Shown piece after piece: positions 36,084 through 46,783 of a stretch of DNA of 64,000 nucleotides (position 1 is its first letter; the number at the start of each line of letters is the position of its first letter). Source of the stretch: Alectoria sarmentosa (taxonomy: Eukaryota > Ascomycota > Lecanoromycetes > Lecanorales > Parmeliaceae); NCBI GenBank assembly GCA_009733775.1, contig WOGZ01000027.1, positions 1-64,000 on the forward strand. Direction: 5' to 3'. Both the position numbers and the translations under genes were made by a program. The notes under the pieces were generated by a model. The model was not told the origin of the DNA. It saw only the letters and a list, made by a program, of their open reading frames with translations, and did no database searches.

Positions 36084-38454
36084 ATGGCCGCCCTTCATAG
36101 CGCCCTCCAGTCCCTTGGTCCGACTTCATTCTCATCCGTTCCTACAGTGGAATCCGAAACCGTATCCTACCTACAAAACGCCTTCACTGAAGCCCAAACA
36201 ATAATCGACTCAGTCCCCCTCCCATCTCCCAACGATCCCCTCGTCACATCCCGACCCCGCTCCTCCACCAGCGCATCCACTGCCTCAAATGTCTCCGAGA
36301 TCTCTTCTTCCTCTGCTCGCTCAGAACCGCTTGATCCCGCATATACCAGCTTACAGAAAGAATGGGGCAAGCCGATCAAGTTAAATGCAAAGGACAATCC
36401 ACTTGGAATGGCTGTTTACAAGTTGGGAGGCAAGGATGGGAACGGAGCGTGGTTTGCCAGGCGGAGTGTGCATGAGGGATTGGGCTTTAGAAAGTGGAAG
36501 CTAGGTCTACAGAGAGAGTTTCCGGAGACGTTGCAGGTGCAAGGTGGGCCTGGGGAAGGAAACATAAGGGGGATTGGCGGCGAGAGAAGGGTGGAGAGGA
36601 GGGGCATTGGGGGTGTAGGGACAGTTGAGGGTAGGTGCTTGATGCCTGTGGCTTGGAATTGGTACTGACGTGTTGGCAGTGTATCACCTATCCGCACAAT
36701 TTCCAGGACCTACTACACCACGGGATTTCGTTACATTGCTACTCACATCGTCCTCTGCTTTAAGTGAACCCAAATCTTCTGCTTCACGACGTTCTTCTTC
36801 GGCATCTGATGGCGCTAAACCGAGAACGAAACGATTCACCGACATCCCTAGGCACTTCATGGTTATCTCGAGACCTTGCATACATCCGGACTGCCCACCG
36901 AGGGACGGTTTTATAAGAGGGCAGTACGAGTCGGTCGAGTTCATACGTGAGATACCTAGAAAGTCAAAGAAAGCGTCATCTACTACAGATCTGCTCAAAA
37001 TTGTTCGGCCCCGAGAAGATACTCCGCCTCCTGAAAAAGAGCTCCTTCTGCGAAATGCGGAACGCAAATTTGAAGAGTCCGGAGCACAGTCGGTGGACGT
37101 AGACGGTCAGCCAACCCCAGCTGCAGCAGACGAGGTTGCTATGGAGGGTCGAAAAAGAGGCAAGACTATTTCCTTCGCCGGCTCAAGAGGGGCTAGTGCG
37201 AAAGGAGAAGCCATGGATGACCCTGACGCCCATGATGACGCTGAGATGAATCCGGTAGAATGGGTCATGATTACGAGGAGTGACCCGGGAGGAAGTGTGC
37301 CACGATTTATGGTCGAGCGAGGGACCCCTGGAAGTATCGTCGCTGACGCTAGCAAATTTCTCGATTGGGCGTGCAAGAAAGAACATTCGCAGGACGAAGT
37401 GGAAGCTTTGGAAAAGGGCGACATGGAGCATGTCCAGACGAAGACGCGTGAGGAGCTTGAAGCTTACGACACCAACGGTCATCTGGCTGGTTTGGACGGC
37501 GAGGTTGACGGGGCTGAAGCGTCTACAACGTCTGACCCTTGTCGGACAAGTATTGAGATGGCTACAGTACCCGGAGATCCGGCACAGCAAGGAGGACTGG
37601 TAGCTACTGTGGCCAGTGCTGCTTATGCCGGCCTTGAGAGTTATGCCCCTCAAGCTGTCATCGACCGGCTTCCGGGTCATCAGCATACGCGGTCTATGCA
37701 ATCTATCGATGAAGTAACAAGTATCCCCAATGGCATAGGTGCGACCCTCAGCCGTGCCGTCAGCTCCACCTCCAGCGTTGCGTCCTTTGCCAGCGCCGAA
37801 GACCACTTCGACGACACTCTATCTGCCAAATCAACCACCTCGCAAACAAAGTCTTCTAATTCAAAAGACGTCGCCGCAATGTCACCGCAAGAAAAGGAAC
37901 TAGCGAAGCTCAATGAACGCAAAAAGAAGCTAGATGAAAGTCTTGCCAAAGCTCGAGAAAAGGAGCTGAAAGACAAAGAGATACTAACCTCGAAAGAAGA
38001 AGAGCGAATCAAAAGGGCCGAAGAAAAGCACCAAAAAGAGGTTGTGAAGCAAGAAGAAAGGTACAAGAAAGAAATTGCGAAATTGGAAGCCAAGCGCCAG
38101 AAAGACACAGCAAAAGCGGAAGAGCGAAAAAGAAAGGACGAAGACAAAGACGAGAAAAAGCGCTTACTTAGAGAAAAAGACGAGATGAGGCAGGAGCTCG
38201 ATGTTATGAGCAAGGAGCGCGACATTTTAAGGGAGCAAGTAGGAGCGCTGCAGAGAGAGAATACGGGACTAGTGCTTCGATTGGGCAAGATGGAGGAGGG
38301 AAAAGATCTGTTGAAGGAAGTGAAGAATGAGATGGACGGGGGAGGGAGGAGTAGGAGTGGGAGTTTGAGGAGGGAGAAGGGATTGGGGGTGAAGGGGAAA
38401 GAGGCGACGGTATTGGCGGGAGAAAAGCAGGTGGACGGGGAGACGATGAATTGA
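36084..38454 (+). CDS. DUF3074 (START-like) coiled-coil protein
   Basis: Two exons (36084-36630, 36680-38454; 49-bp intron) give 773 residues. The DUF3074 region spans about residues 75-412: WGKPIKLNAKDNPLGMAVYKL, WFARRSVHEGLGF, VYHLSAQFPGPTTPRDFVTLL across the splice, RHFMVISRPCIHPDCPPR, GQYESVEFIREIP, and MNPVEWVMITRSDPGGSVPRFMVERGTPGSI. It ends at DASKFLDWA. DUF3074 has the fold expected of START-type lipid-binding domains; its ligand is unknown. After a disordered segment a long, highly charged coiled coil fills residues about 580-730 (Glu/Lys/Arg heptads), then a basic tail. The ATG at 36084 has strong context (GCCATGG) and matches family starts; the frame is open further upstream but without ATG. 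Confidence 0.85.
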
Positions 38455-39135
38455 GTGGAGATCTGGAAGGAAAGAGGGGGGGATTTTTGTAAAGATGAGC
38501 AGGGACGGCAGAGTGGGTTTTGTATGTATGATGAAAGCTAGCATGTGCGTCTCCTGTTGAACACTTTCCGTTGGCCCTTTTAGCCTTGTGGGAATGACCA
38601 TCATGGAATTTGTGATGAGGTCAGACTTTTGAGATGCTAGCGATAAGACGAATGAGAAGCAATAAGAAGAGGGTTCCGCAGATTCGACAGGTCACGTCCC
38701 GTTGTCAACGATACTGTCGATTGGAAGGCAGAGAAACACAATCCAAGGCTGCTTTCTGGGCGGTATTTTCATCGTCTTGGGACACATTGATACCTCGCCC
38801 CGAGGTGAAGAACACGGACGGTCTGATGCTAGTTCCCATGTGACGAGTAAGACTTGAAGACAGTCATTATGCTTTGGGGGGGCAGATGGTTTGTAGGATA
38901 TGTTTTCTCGCGTAGGAAAGATCTATCGTCTCCATCCCTTGTATGCAATGCGTATGATATCGACTCGTAATTTGAAGATATCCCTTCTCTATGCCTGCTC
39001 CGGCATAATTCGGTTTCGATGAAATGCCGCCGCCCCTCTATTGGGCCAACCGCATGTCCCTGCCACAGAGAATGGGCTGGGAACACTCGACATCGTCCTT
39101 TTCATTCCCAGACACTCCACCTCCCCCCTTCACTC
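38455..39135. other. Convergent intergenic region
   Basis: Lies between the 3' ends of the DUF3074 gene (plus) and the DnaJ gene (minus). No gene recognised. Confidence 0.5.
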
Positions 39136-41259
39136 TCAAAACCCGAAGCCACCAGGCATCCCCCCCGAAAAGCCACCTCTCTGCCTCGACCTCCCACCCC
39201 CACCACCAGCCGCTCCAAACGGACTCGCCCCTCCCATACCCCCAGATTGGAACGAAAAGCCACCGCCGCCTCCCCCCGCACCGCCCATCATATTGAACAG
39301 CATCTCCGGGCTTATATTCATGCCTCCGCCCCCTTGCATTGGGAACCCTCCTCCCTGCTGGGCAAACATTTCGCTTGGGTCGATCAGGTCTTCACCACTG
39401 TCATACCGCCCACGTTTCTCAGGGTCACTTAACGTCTCGTAAGCCTCTCCAATGTCCTTGAATCTCTCCGCCGCACTTTCGTCATCTGGGTTCTTATCGG
39501 GGTGATGTACAATCGCCAACTTGCGATATGCCTTTTTAATCTCATTATCAGAGGCATCCTTCTCCACTCCAAGAATCTTGTAGTAGTCCTTGCGTTTCGC
39601 TTTCTTGAGTTCCAGCTCTGCGTTGCGGATTTCCTTGGCGATGCCAGGCTCTTCCGGGTGGGACTCCGCAATGGCTTTGTATTCGTTGACGGCGGTTTGC
39701 CAGTCGCCGGATTCACCGAGCGCGCGAGCCTTGGTTTTGCGGGCTTTGGTATAGGAGGGGTCGAGGTTGAGGGCGCGGGTACAGTCTGAGATGGCGGATT
39801 TGTAGTCTTTGAGCTACAGTGGATGTTAGACATTGTACCCATGTGCAAGAGGAAGTATGAGAGAGATACCTTTATCGATGCCATGGCTCGGTTCTGTAAT
39901 ATCTTCGAATTCGTACCCTTATTGTTCGGGTCGATCTCAAGAGCCTGGCTATACAGACCGACAGCTTGCTTGAACCTGCCTCCCTTGAAAGCTGTGTTGC
40001 CCTCTTCCTTCATCCGATCCAGCTTCTGTACCATTCGGAGGTATTTCACGCCGTCCTTGAAGTCCGGATCGCAGCTCAGGGCTTGCCGGAAATGTTGCAA
40101 GGCTTTCTCGTTCTCACCTTGACTGTATAGAGCCCTGCCTCTCAATACCAAAGCCTCTGGATCCTGATTGTTCTTGCGTAGCAATGACATGGCCACATTC
40201 TGCGCCTCACCAAGTGCATTGGGATTGCCCATTTTCAAATAGGCTTCTCCCCGCAGCAATTGCCATTTTCTTGGCTTCTCAACACCAGCTCCCAGCCCTC
40301 GCTCTGCTTGGTTCAATGCGTGTATTGCCATAGATCCCGTACTTCCTTCTCGTACGGCATCTTCTGCCCGCTTTATGTCTGTCTGCATTGATTGCGCTGG
40401 TGACCGGTCCTGTTGTGTTACTGTTTGGAAAGATGATATACGGTCGAGGACATGAACCGCTTCTGATGGCCGACCAAGGCTAGTGTATATTCGGGCTAGC
40501 CGGTGGAGAACTTTTGGGTTCTGCGATTCTATGTCATCAGCGGTCTTTGAGTCTTCTAGTGCCTCCTCGTATCGGTTTGCCGACATGTAAGCAGCAGCTC
40601 GGTTGGAGAGATAGGTGACCGATCGGGGTTCAACCGCGAGGGCTACAGTGTGCGACAGACGTTAGCCAAGGCTATATAAGATGCGGCCGTTGAGTGGCGA
40701 GAAAATCCAGCAGCGGTTGCTCACCCTTGGTGTACTCTTGGACAGCCCTTGTGTAGTCCTTCGCTTTGAAATACTTGTTCCCTGTAGCCTTGCAAGTCTC
40801 AGGGTCGTATGCTGGCTTGGGTGGCGGTGATGGTGTCTTATGTGGTGGAGGAACAGGACTGCCGTCACCATTTCTTTGATCGTGATCCGACATATGCTGG
40901 TGTGTTCCTGAGGTCTCCGAATCAACGTCCATTTGGTACATCTCGTCATCCTGCTCGCCGTCTGAAGACATGTCCGAGCGACGGCGCTGGCGCTCCCTCT
41001 CGTCAGGAGGCAGGTTCAAAGGATGAATATCGCCAGAATACGGGGTGCGGTGTGTGCTGCGTGACCAGGAACCTCTTTGGTGTGTTTGCTCCTGCTCGCG
41101 GATAGACTTTGTTGGAGATGGTACGGATGATTTCGATTTCGATTTTGATGGGGACTTTGAAGGAGACTTTCGAGTTGAAGAGCGGGAAGACGACGTCTTA
41201 TTTTCCTTGGTGTCGGGCTCGGTCTTCTTCTTGGGTGAGGATTTAGTGAAAAGGCCCAT
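39136..41259 (-). CDS. TPR-DnaJ cochaperone (DNAJC7-like)
   Basis: Three exons (40734-41259, 39870-40642, 39136-39813; introns 91 and 56 bp) give 658 residues. A Ser/Lys/Pro-rich N-terminus of about 150 residues precedes several tetratricopeptide repeats, e.g. GNKYFKAKDYTRAVQEYTKA and GNTAFKGGRFKQAVGLYSQA. The J domain (about 509-575) begins KDYYKILGVEKDASDNEIKK, has the essential HPD in AIVHHPDKN, and ends SDPEKRGRYDSGED. A Gly/Phe/Met-rich tail follows to FGGMPGGFGF-type sequence at the end. The TPR-then-J order is that of the DNAJC7/Tpr2 group, which passes clients between Hsp90 and Hsp70 in the cytosol. The J domain should stimulate Hsp70 ATPase; client range is unknown. Confidence 0.9.
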
Positions 41260-41844
41260 AAGTGTTGTTTAATGGCGCCGGAGCCGGGTAGGTGCAAGAG
41301 TAGTGAGGGAAGGTTTTCGTGCCTAGGCGATCCCTGCAGTAAGCTCAAATTAAAGGCTAGGAGACATGGAAGACATGGAAGACAGCGCCAAAGATCATGG
41401 GAGGCCACTGAGCTTGGTAGGGTTCTTCAATTCTTGCCCAAGAAAAGAAAGGGATTGAAGGGAAATCGCGTATGGTGGTGGACGGTGGTAGGTGCACAAG
41501 GCTGGCTTCTCCGCTTCCAGAAGGTTCGACACTTTGTTCATACGGTAGCCAATGTCAACTCATCTCATATCAATCAATCAAGTCATGTCTGCTGCACTCT
41601 TATTGGAGATGGGTCAAATGGTATCCATACGAGACCTAAGACTCGGATCGTTGCTATCAAAAGAATCGCACGCTGAATTGACAGAGAAAGATGCTCCCGC
41701 ATCTCCGGCCGTCATCCTTGTGCTATCATGACATGGTTGTCCTTCTCCATGGAAGATTTCCTTAATCTCTATTCAGGTCTCGGCCTCTCATCCTTCCCAT
41801 CCTCCCTAACAACTGCTGAGGCGGGCCTTTGACCATAGACCACC

Positions 41845-43536
41845 TCAAACCGTCCACCCAGCAAATACACCTCCACCACTATCTCCACCCAAGTTCACAC
41901 TACCCGATTTGCCAGAGATAACTAATTCACTCTCCCCATTTCCTCTGACAGCCTCGACGGACCTTCTCACCCATCCCTTCTTCTCGTCCTTGACGACTTT
42001 TAGACCATCCCAATCTAGATCAATACTCCCACTCAAAGTACTGGCCTTGACTGTACCTTGCCACTGTGCCGGATACCATAGATTTAAACTGCCGGAGAAG
42101 CCGCGATGTTCTGAGTAGAGCTTCTTCATGGGATCCGTTGGATGGGAGAGGGATGAGTGGACAGTGACATCGGTACTGCCGCTTTGGCAATGCGTGTCGA
42201 TAGCCGTACGGGAATTATTGTGGCCGTAGGGATATAGGTCTGCCTGAATATGTCCGCTGCGTGACCACAATGAGGTGCGTGACCCGTGCAGAAGTGCAGC
42301 TTTTATACCACCGTTGAGCGATTTGACTGTCGTTTGATAGTCACGATGGGGGACCGAAACTGTTCGTGTCAAGGCGCGGATGGAGCCACTTTTGGAGGAG
42401 AGGCGAAGAATAGCAGGTTGGACACTGTTCTGGTCGGCATCTTTGGGTTCGACATCAATATCGATGGAGCCTGATGAGGTCGAGATGTCCAAGACGTCAT
42501 AGAGAGGATAAGAGCCAGTGACTGAGCCGGAATTGAGATGTATATTTGTCTCCCGGGAACTGATATCGATGGACGGAGGTTCGTCCGCGGAGAGTGACAA
42601 CGAAGCCGAATGTGCGTTTATCTCGGTGAAATTCGTGATGGCGTAGTCTAACCCGGGGAAAACTGGATTATGATTTCGGATTCAGTCTTGCTTGTTTAAG
42701 GAGGTATGACGAGCCTTGAAACACGTCTAAAGAGTGAAAGCTCCCAAGACATGTATCAAGACTCAACATTTAGTTTAAAAGAGGGAACATGGACTCCGAA
42801 AATACGTACAGGTGACCGAGAGGGTATTGGTATTGATTCCGAAATTCTGAAGAGTCGTCCCTGGAGGTATATATATAGTTGCAGCGACGTAGATGCATGG
42901 TGATTCAGCTCCACTGGTTGGCGATGACTTTCTCGGTGTCCTCGCAGGAGTTTTGACCGTCAGAGCCGAGCCTGATTTGACAATGCTCAATGACTCGGAG
43001 CTCGTAAGTTGAGGATCGGAGCTCCTGATGTCAAGAGCGATTCTGATGTTCGAGAGTGAATCCTGATTGAAGACTTCAACCTTGCCACCTGTACGTACGA
43101 GATTGAACTCAGGCCCATAGCGTTTGGGTTCGTGGGATTCTTGAGAGAAAGCAAGTTCAGTCGGCTTATTGAAGTCGAAGCTCAAGGTTTTCCTATGTTT
43201 GGTAGCCTGACACGTCTTGGGTATTTCACCATAGTAGCTATGATAGGATGCAGGATTCTGCAGCGTTCGTTAGTGAACCCCATACATAGTCCTTGTAAGA
43301 GATCGACGTGCCTTGCTGTTTTGGGGTTTGAGAAGCTCCAAGGTAAAGGTCGTTGCCAGAACAATGAGAGTGCATATGAGAGCCCATTTCACAAGAATTC
43401 TGATTGGAGACGCTGATACTTTCGATTCAGATCCCATCACAGAGAGATTTGGTTCATCGTCATTCTTGGAGTACTCTGAGTAAGCTTCAAGGTCCTGGAG
43501 CTTCTCGTCTGAGAGGAAGATAGCTTGACGGCCCAT
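41845..43536 (-). CDS. Single-pass protein with adhesin-like beta repeats
   Basis: Three exons (43312-43536, 42810-43257, 41845-42662) give 496 residues. A short cytosolic N-terminus precedes one transmembrane helix (KWALICTLIVLATTFTLELL, about residues 49-68). The extracytosolic part is beta-rich with recurring SGS/SGxI turns (NSGSVTGSY, STSSGSIDIDV, SSKSGSIRAL, SRSGHIQADL, TLSGSIDLDW, SGKSGSVNLGG), like DUF4097-type putative adhesin domains. No enzymatic motif is seen. Intron 1 (43258-43311) is best fitted as a GC-AG intron, AAG|GCACGT; a GT-AG alternative with a later acceptor is possible. Intron 2 (42663-42809) is an introner-like repeat. Localisation to the cell surface or endomembranes is inferred from topology. 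Confidence 0.7.
42663..42809 (-). repeat. Introner-like element acting as an intron
   Basis: The whole 147-bp second intron of the adhesin-like gene, from donor GTACGTATTTTCGG to acceptor ATCCAG, is repeated at 25509-25655. Splicing joins VTF to FPGLDYAITNF in frame. On the minus strand GAGTCTTGATACATGTCT pairs with AGACGTGTTTCAAGGCTC (15 of 18 complementary), making a hairpin with an 18-nt loop; plus-strand arms are 42711-42728 and 42747-42764. Confidence 0.75.
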
Positions 43537-44224
43537 GATGCTTTGAGAGGATAGATTAGGTAAGAGTAGAGCTTAGCACCCAAGAGACTTGCAGGCTTAT
43601 AAACACTCAAGGGACGTTTCTTTTCCTATATGTACATGTGAAAACCGCAAGGCAGCAATTATTGGTACTAGTACATATATATAGTACAGGAAGCTATCAG
43701 TCCGTGGGGGTAAAATGCGGGCAAGCTGAAAATCAGTCTGTCGGGGACCCCGCAGCCTCCCTTCTTACGCTGTCCAATGAAGGCGAAAATGGTAAGAGTA
43801 GAGTATGATTGCCTAGCGATGGAAGGAAGAAAGGAAGGAATGATCCTCGCTGGTGGTCAGACCTGCAGCGGGATGATAAGTATCAGAGCACCAACAGGCC
43901 GCCAGGGCTAAGTAAACCTTCCGTGTTTTTGAAGACTTCTACACCCACTCACCCCTACAGTATTATTAACGTATCCAGCAGAAATATCTTCCTTTTTACT
44001 TGATATCCAAACAAACCACTAATATATCTATCAGGTTGCAATGTAGAATGGCTTTCAATTGCTTATTCAGCCTTCTTGAGGTGGCATCCTAGTTTAGTAG
44101 ATCCAGTCGACGCCTGGTTCATTACCCTTTGTACTGTCGATTTCCGTCTCTGGCAATCCTTTGCAGCCATCATATTGAGATGCCATTTCCCCCACATTCA
44201 CCGTCCTCACCACTACCACTTCTT
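43537..44224. other. Intergenic region
   Basis: No gene recognised; promoter of the adhesin-like gene and 3' flank of the F-box-like gene. Confidence 0.5.
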
Positions 44225-45050
44225 TCACCTAGGCCCCTTGGACCAGACGGTCCACATCAAATGCATAATCATTTGGCTCTCCGTCCCCCTTCCACTCGTC
44301 ACCACCCTGGCCAACTCCCCACTCGGTCTGTCCCACATCCAGGTAATATTTTCCCTTCTCTGAGTAGCAAATGGGCCACCAATCAACACCTTTAATGCCA
44401 TTCCAAATTTGTCCCTCAGTTGGCGAATTACAACTCCAAGGGCCATTGCCTCATTCACTGATCGTTTCTTCATGCTTTCCGGGTCCTTTACGAGGATTTC
44501 TGGGGTGCAGATCTCAATGTCAAGGCGGTCGAGATGGTTGCAAGCCAGGAGGTTGGCAAGTTCGAGTGGTGTGTTACCTGGCGTTTGAGGTTCGTAGTGG
44601 TCGAGGAAGATCTGAAGGTTGCGAAACAAGAGCCGTGGTTGAATTGTTTCACGCATTATCCACGTGTTTGTTTGATCTAAGACCATGTGAGGAAGCCAGC
44701 AACAGGATAGAATGAACGTGTTGTTCTGCAACACGATTGGCAAGAGTCCCGTCAACTGAAAGGCCTGATGGGAACGTACCTACCTGATAGAAAACTTCGC
44801 AGGCCTCTCGCGCGATCTGCTTGTTGGTGCTGAAGTCGTAAAGCAATGGCATTGCCTCGTGAATCGGGGTGTATTCCGTGGCAAAATTGTACCCGCCGTC
44901 CACTTGTACGATGAAAATCGAATCAGTGCTGATGAGCAATCCCAGAAGAATTGCTGTTCGCTCAGACGATGGTAGTTTGCAGAACTCTGTTGGCGTCCAT
45001 ATGCGCCTGAAATCAGCGCAAGACTGCAGGTTGTTGTCCTCTGCTTTCAT
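44225..45050 (-). CDS. F-box/2EXR-like hypothetical protein
   Basis: Two exons (44784-45050, 44225-44725; 58-bp intron) give 255 residues. The junction restores REACEVFYQ|NNTFILS, the typical EA-x-x-VFY-x-x-NTF motif of fungal F-box-like or 2EXR proteins. Upstream, FCKLPSSERTAILLGLLIS takes the place of the usual LP-x-E-x-R-x-x-IY segment. The C-terminal half is a variable region around LRDKFGMALKVLIGG. These proteins are numerous in Pezizomycotina; substrates or partners are generally unknown. The start at 45050 is the first ATG in frame; an additional upstream exon cannot be excluded. Confidence 0.6.
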
Positions 45051-45261
45051 GGCTAAGCTAGTCAGACCTCCCTATGCCTTCTTCTTCTATAGCATGATGA
45101 TATCGTGTGATTCATAAGATCGTGGTTGTTGACCAAAGACGCATCAGAAATTCGGGGTTGTAGCCCACTGAAAGAAACGTGGCCGAGGTAAAAGGTACTC
45201 TGAGATGAGATTGAATGGGACTTCCACAACACTTCCAATGCCTAACAATTCACTTTTTATT

Positions 45262-46357
45262 CTATCGCTTTACACCTCCCTTCCAATCTTTCATATGCTC
45301 CACAATGATTTTGGCGGCCCGCTCTGCGCTATGCTGTCGACCTATGGCTTCAACGAAATCGCCTTCGGGGTCTGCTCAATCATTAGCGGCGTGACAATGA
45401 TACTGCAAGAAAGTCATCTTACCCATCAGATAGAAGTATATACTATGATCCACCAGATAATCCATCCCCGGCTTCACACCCTCCGGCGTACTGAAATACA
45501 CCCTGTATATCTTACACACATCCTTGATTTGTTGCCATGTCCCCGTCAGGCCTACAAGACCAGGATGGAACTCCGCCAAATAATGCTTCAGAACAGCAGG
45601 CGTGTCTCGGGCCGGGTCACAAGTGATAAAGATTGGTAGAAGAGGAGCTTTGCGTGACGATGGGTCGACGAAGGAGTTGGTGCCGATGCGGTTTTGCGTC
45701 GTAGAGGCGACGAGATCGATCATGTTGGCCATTTTGTCAAGCTCCTCGGGGCAGATGTCTGGGCAGTGGGAGAATCCGAAGTAGACCTAGATTATAATTC
45801 AATCAGAGGAGTCCTCCCTAGAGGTGGTTAATTGCACTCACCAAGCTATATCCCCCCTTCAGATCGTCATCTGTAAACGTCTTTCCCTCTTGATCCAGTA
45901 ACGAAAACCTCCCTCCAACTTTCGGTTTTCCCACCCCTTTTGCAGCTTCCGCCACTCTTTGCCGTTCTAACCGTGCCTTTTCATTTCGAAAATAAAACGT
46001 TATTGCAACGCCGGCAGCAAGGAAGGCGACGGCTCCCCAAGCAGAGAAGGGCTTTTGTAAATTGGATCAATATCTGTGGCCTGGAAAGGGGCATTTGGAA
46101 GGGCTTACGCCAGACCGTGCACGAGCTTTAGCTTGTTGAACGGTTTTGATTGCGGTGCAACGTGGAGACGTGCTGAATGGACGAAAGCGTGGTCTGGAAA
46201 GCGGTTTATTACCGGGACATGAGGTTGGCCGCCACTGAGCAGGTTCTCCAAGGCAGCAGGCAAAGAGGGAAGTATTGTGGCGAGCTGTGTTTAGTGAAGC
46301 CGGCTTTGAGAGATTCAAAGCCCTTGGGCATAGAAAGGACTTTGTGACGGCCTGCAT
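45262..46357 (-). CDS. SCO1: Cytochrome oxidase copper chaperone
   Basis: Four exons (46109-46357, 45842-46051, 45423-45786, 45262-45371; introns 57, 55 and 51 bp) give 310 residues. The basic, Ser-rich N-terminus is a mitochondrial presequence, followed by one transmembrane helix (WGAVAFLAAGVAITFYF, about 87-103). The thioredoxin-like domain carries the copper-binding CxxxC (HCPDICPEEL, Cys161 and Cys165) and the third ligand His (VDHSIYF, about 267). The protein passes copper to the CuA site of Cox2 in the intermembrane space. The last exon supplies DPEGDFVEAIGRQ and the terminal WKGGVKR. Confidence 0.95.
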
Positions 46358-46783
46358 TGGTGAAATGAAGATCTACGACTTCGGAGACAGTTTGGAGCTG
46401 AGACCCATTCTACTCGTAGCTAGCGCGGATTTTGGCGTCTGTGGAGTCGTGGATTGCGATGGGCATGCCTTGTCTTGCTTCATCAGGATTTACTCGTAGG
46501 CCTCTCATGAGAAACACACTCCCTATGAGTATGGTTGTAAAAATGGTTTAGGGAAAGGTCTTCTCCATTTTAGCTAGCCTACGACGCGCTCCCATTTTTG
46601 TACAGACAAAAGGTATCTTTTACCCTCATGACATGCCGTGGACAATATCTCTCAAAAAGTGAACGCATGAAATCGCTCAAGATGATCACCTCAAGCAGCG
46701 CTCAGGTGCCAGGTATGCCACCACTAACGCCATTTGAATATTAGTATATGCAGGTAGAGAAGCAGCCAAAATGACTTAGTCCA
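46358..46783. other. Intergenic region
   Basis: No gene recognised between SCO1 and the large disordered-protein gene. Confidence 0.5.

Noticed and set aside
37183..38288. Long minus-strand frames opposite the DUF3074 gene
   Set aside because: Antisense shadows of the coiled-coil and linker codons.
41272..41676. 134-codon plus-strand frame upstream of the DnaJ gene
   Set aside because: Basic, motif-free and overlaps the DnaJ promoter region.
45205..45639. 144-codon plus-strand frame over SCO1
   Set aside because: Antisense shadow of SCO1 exons 3 and 4.
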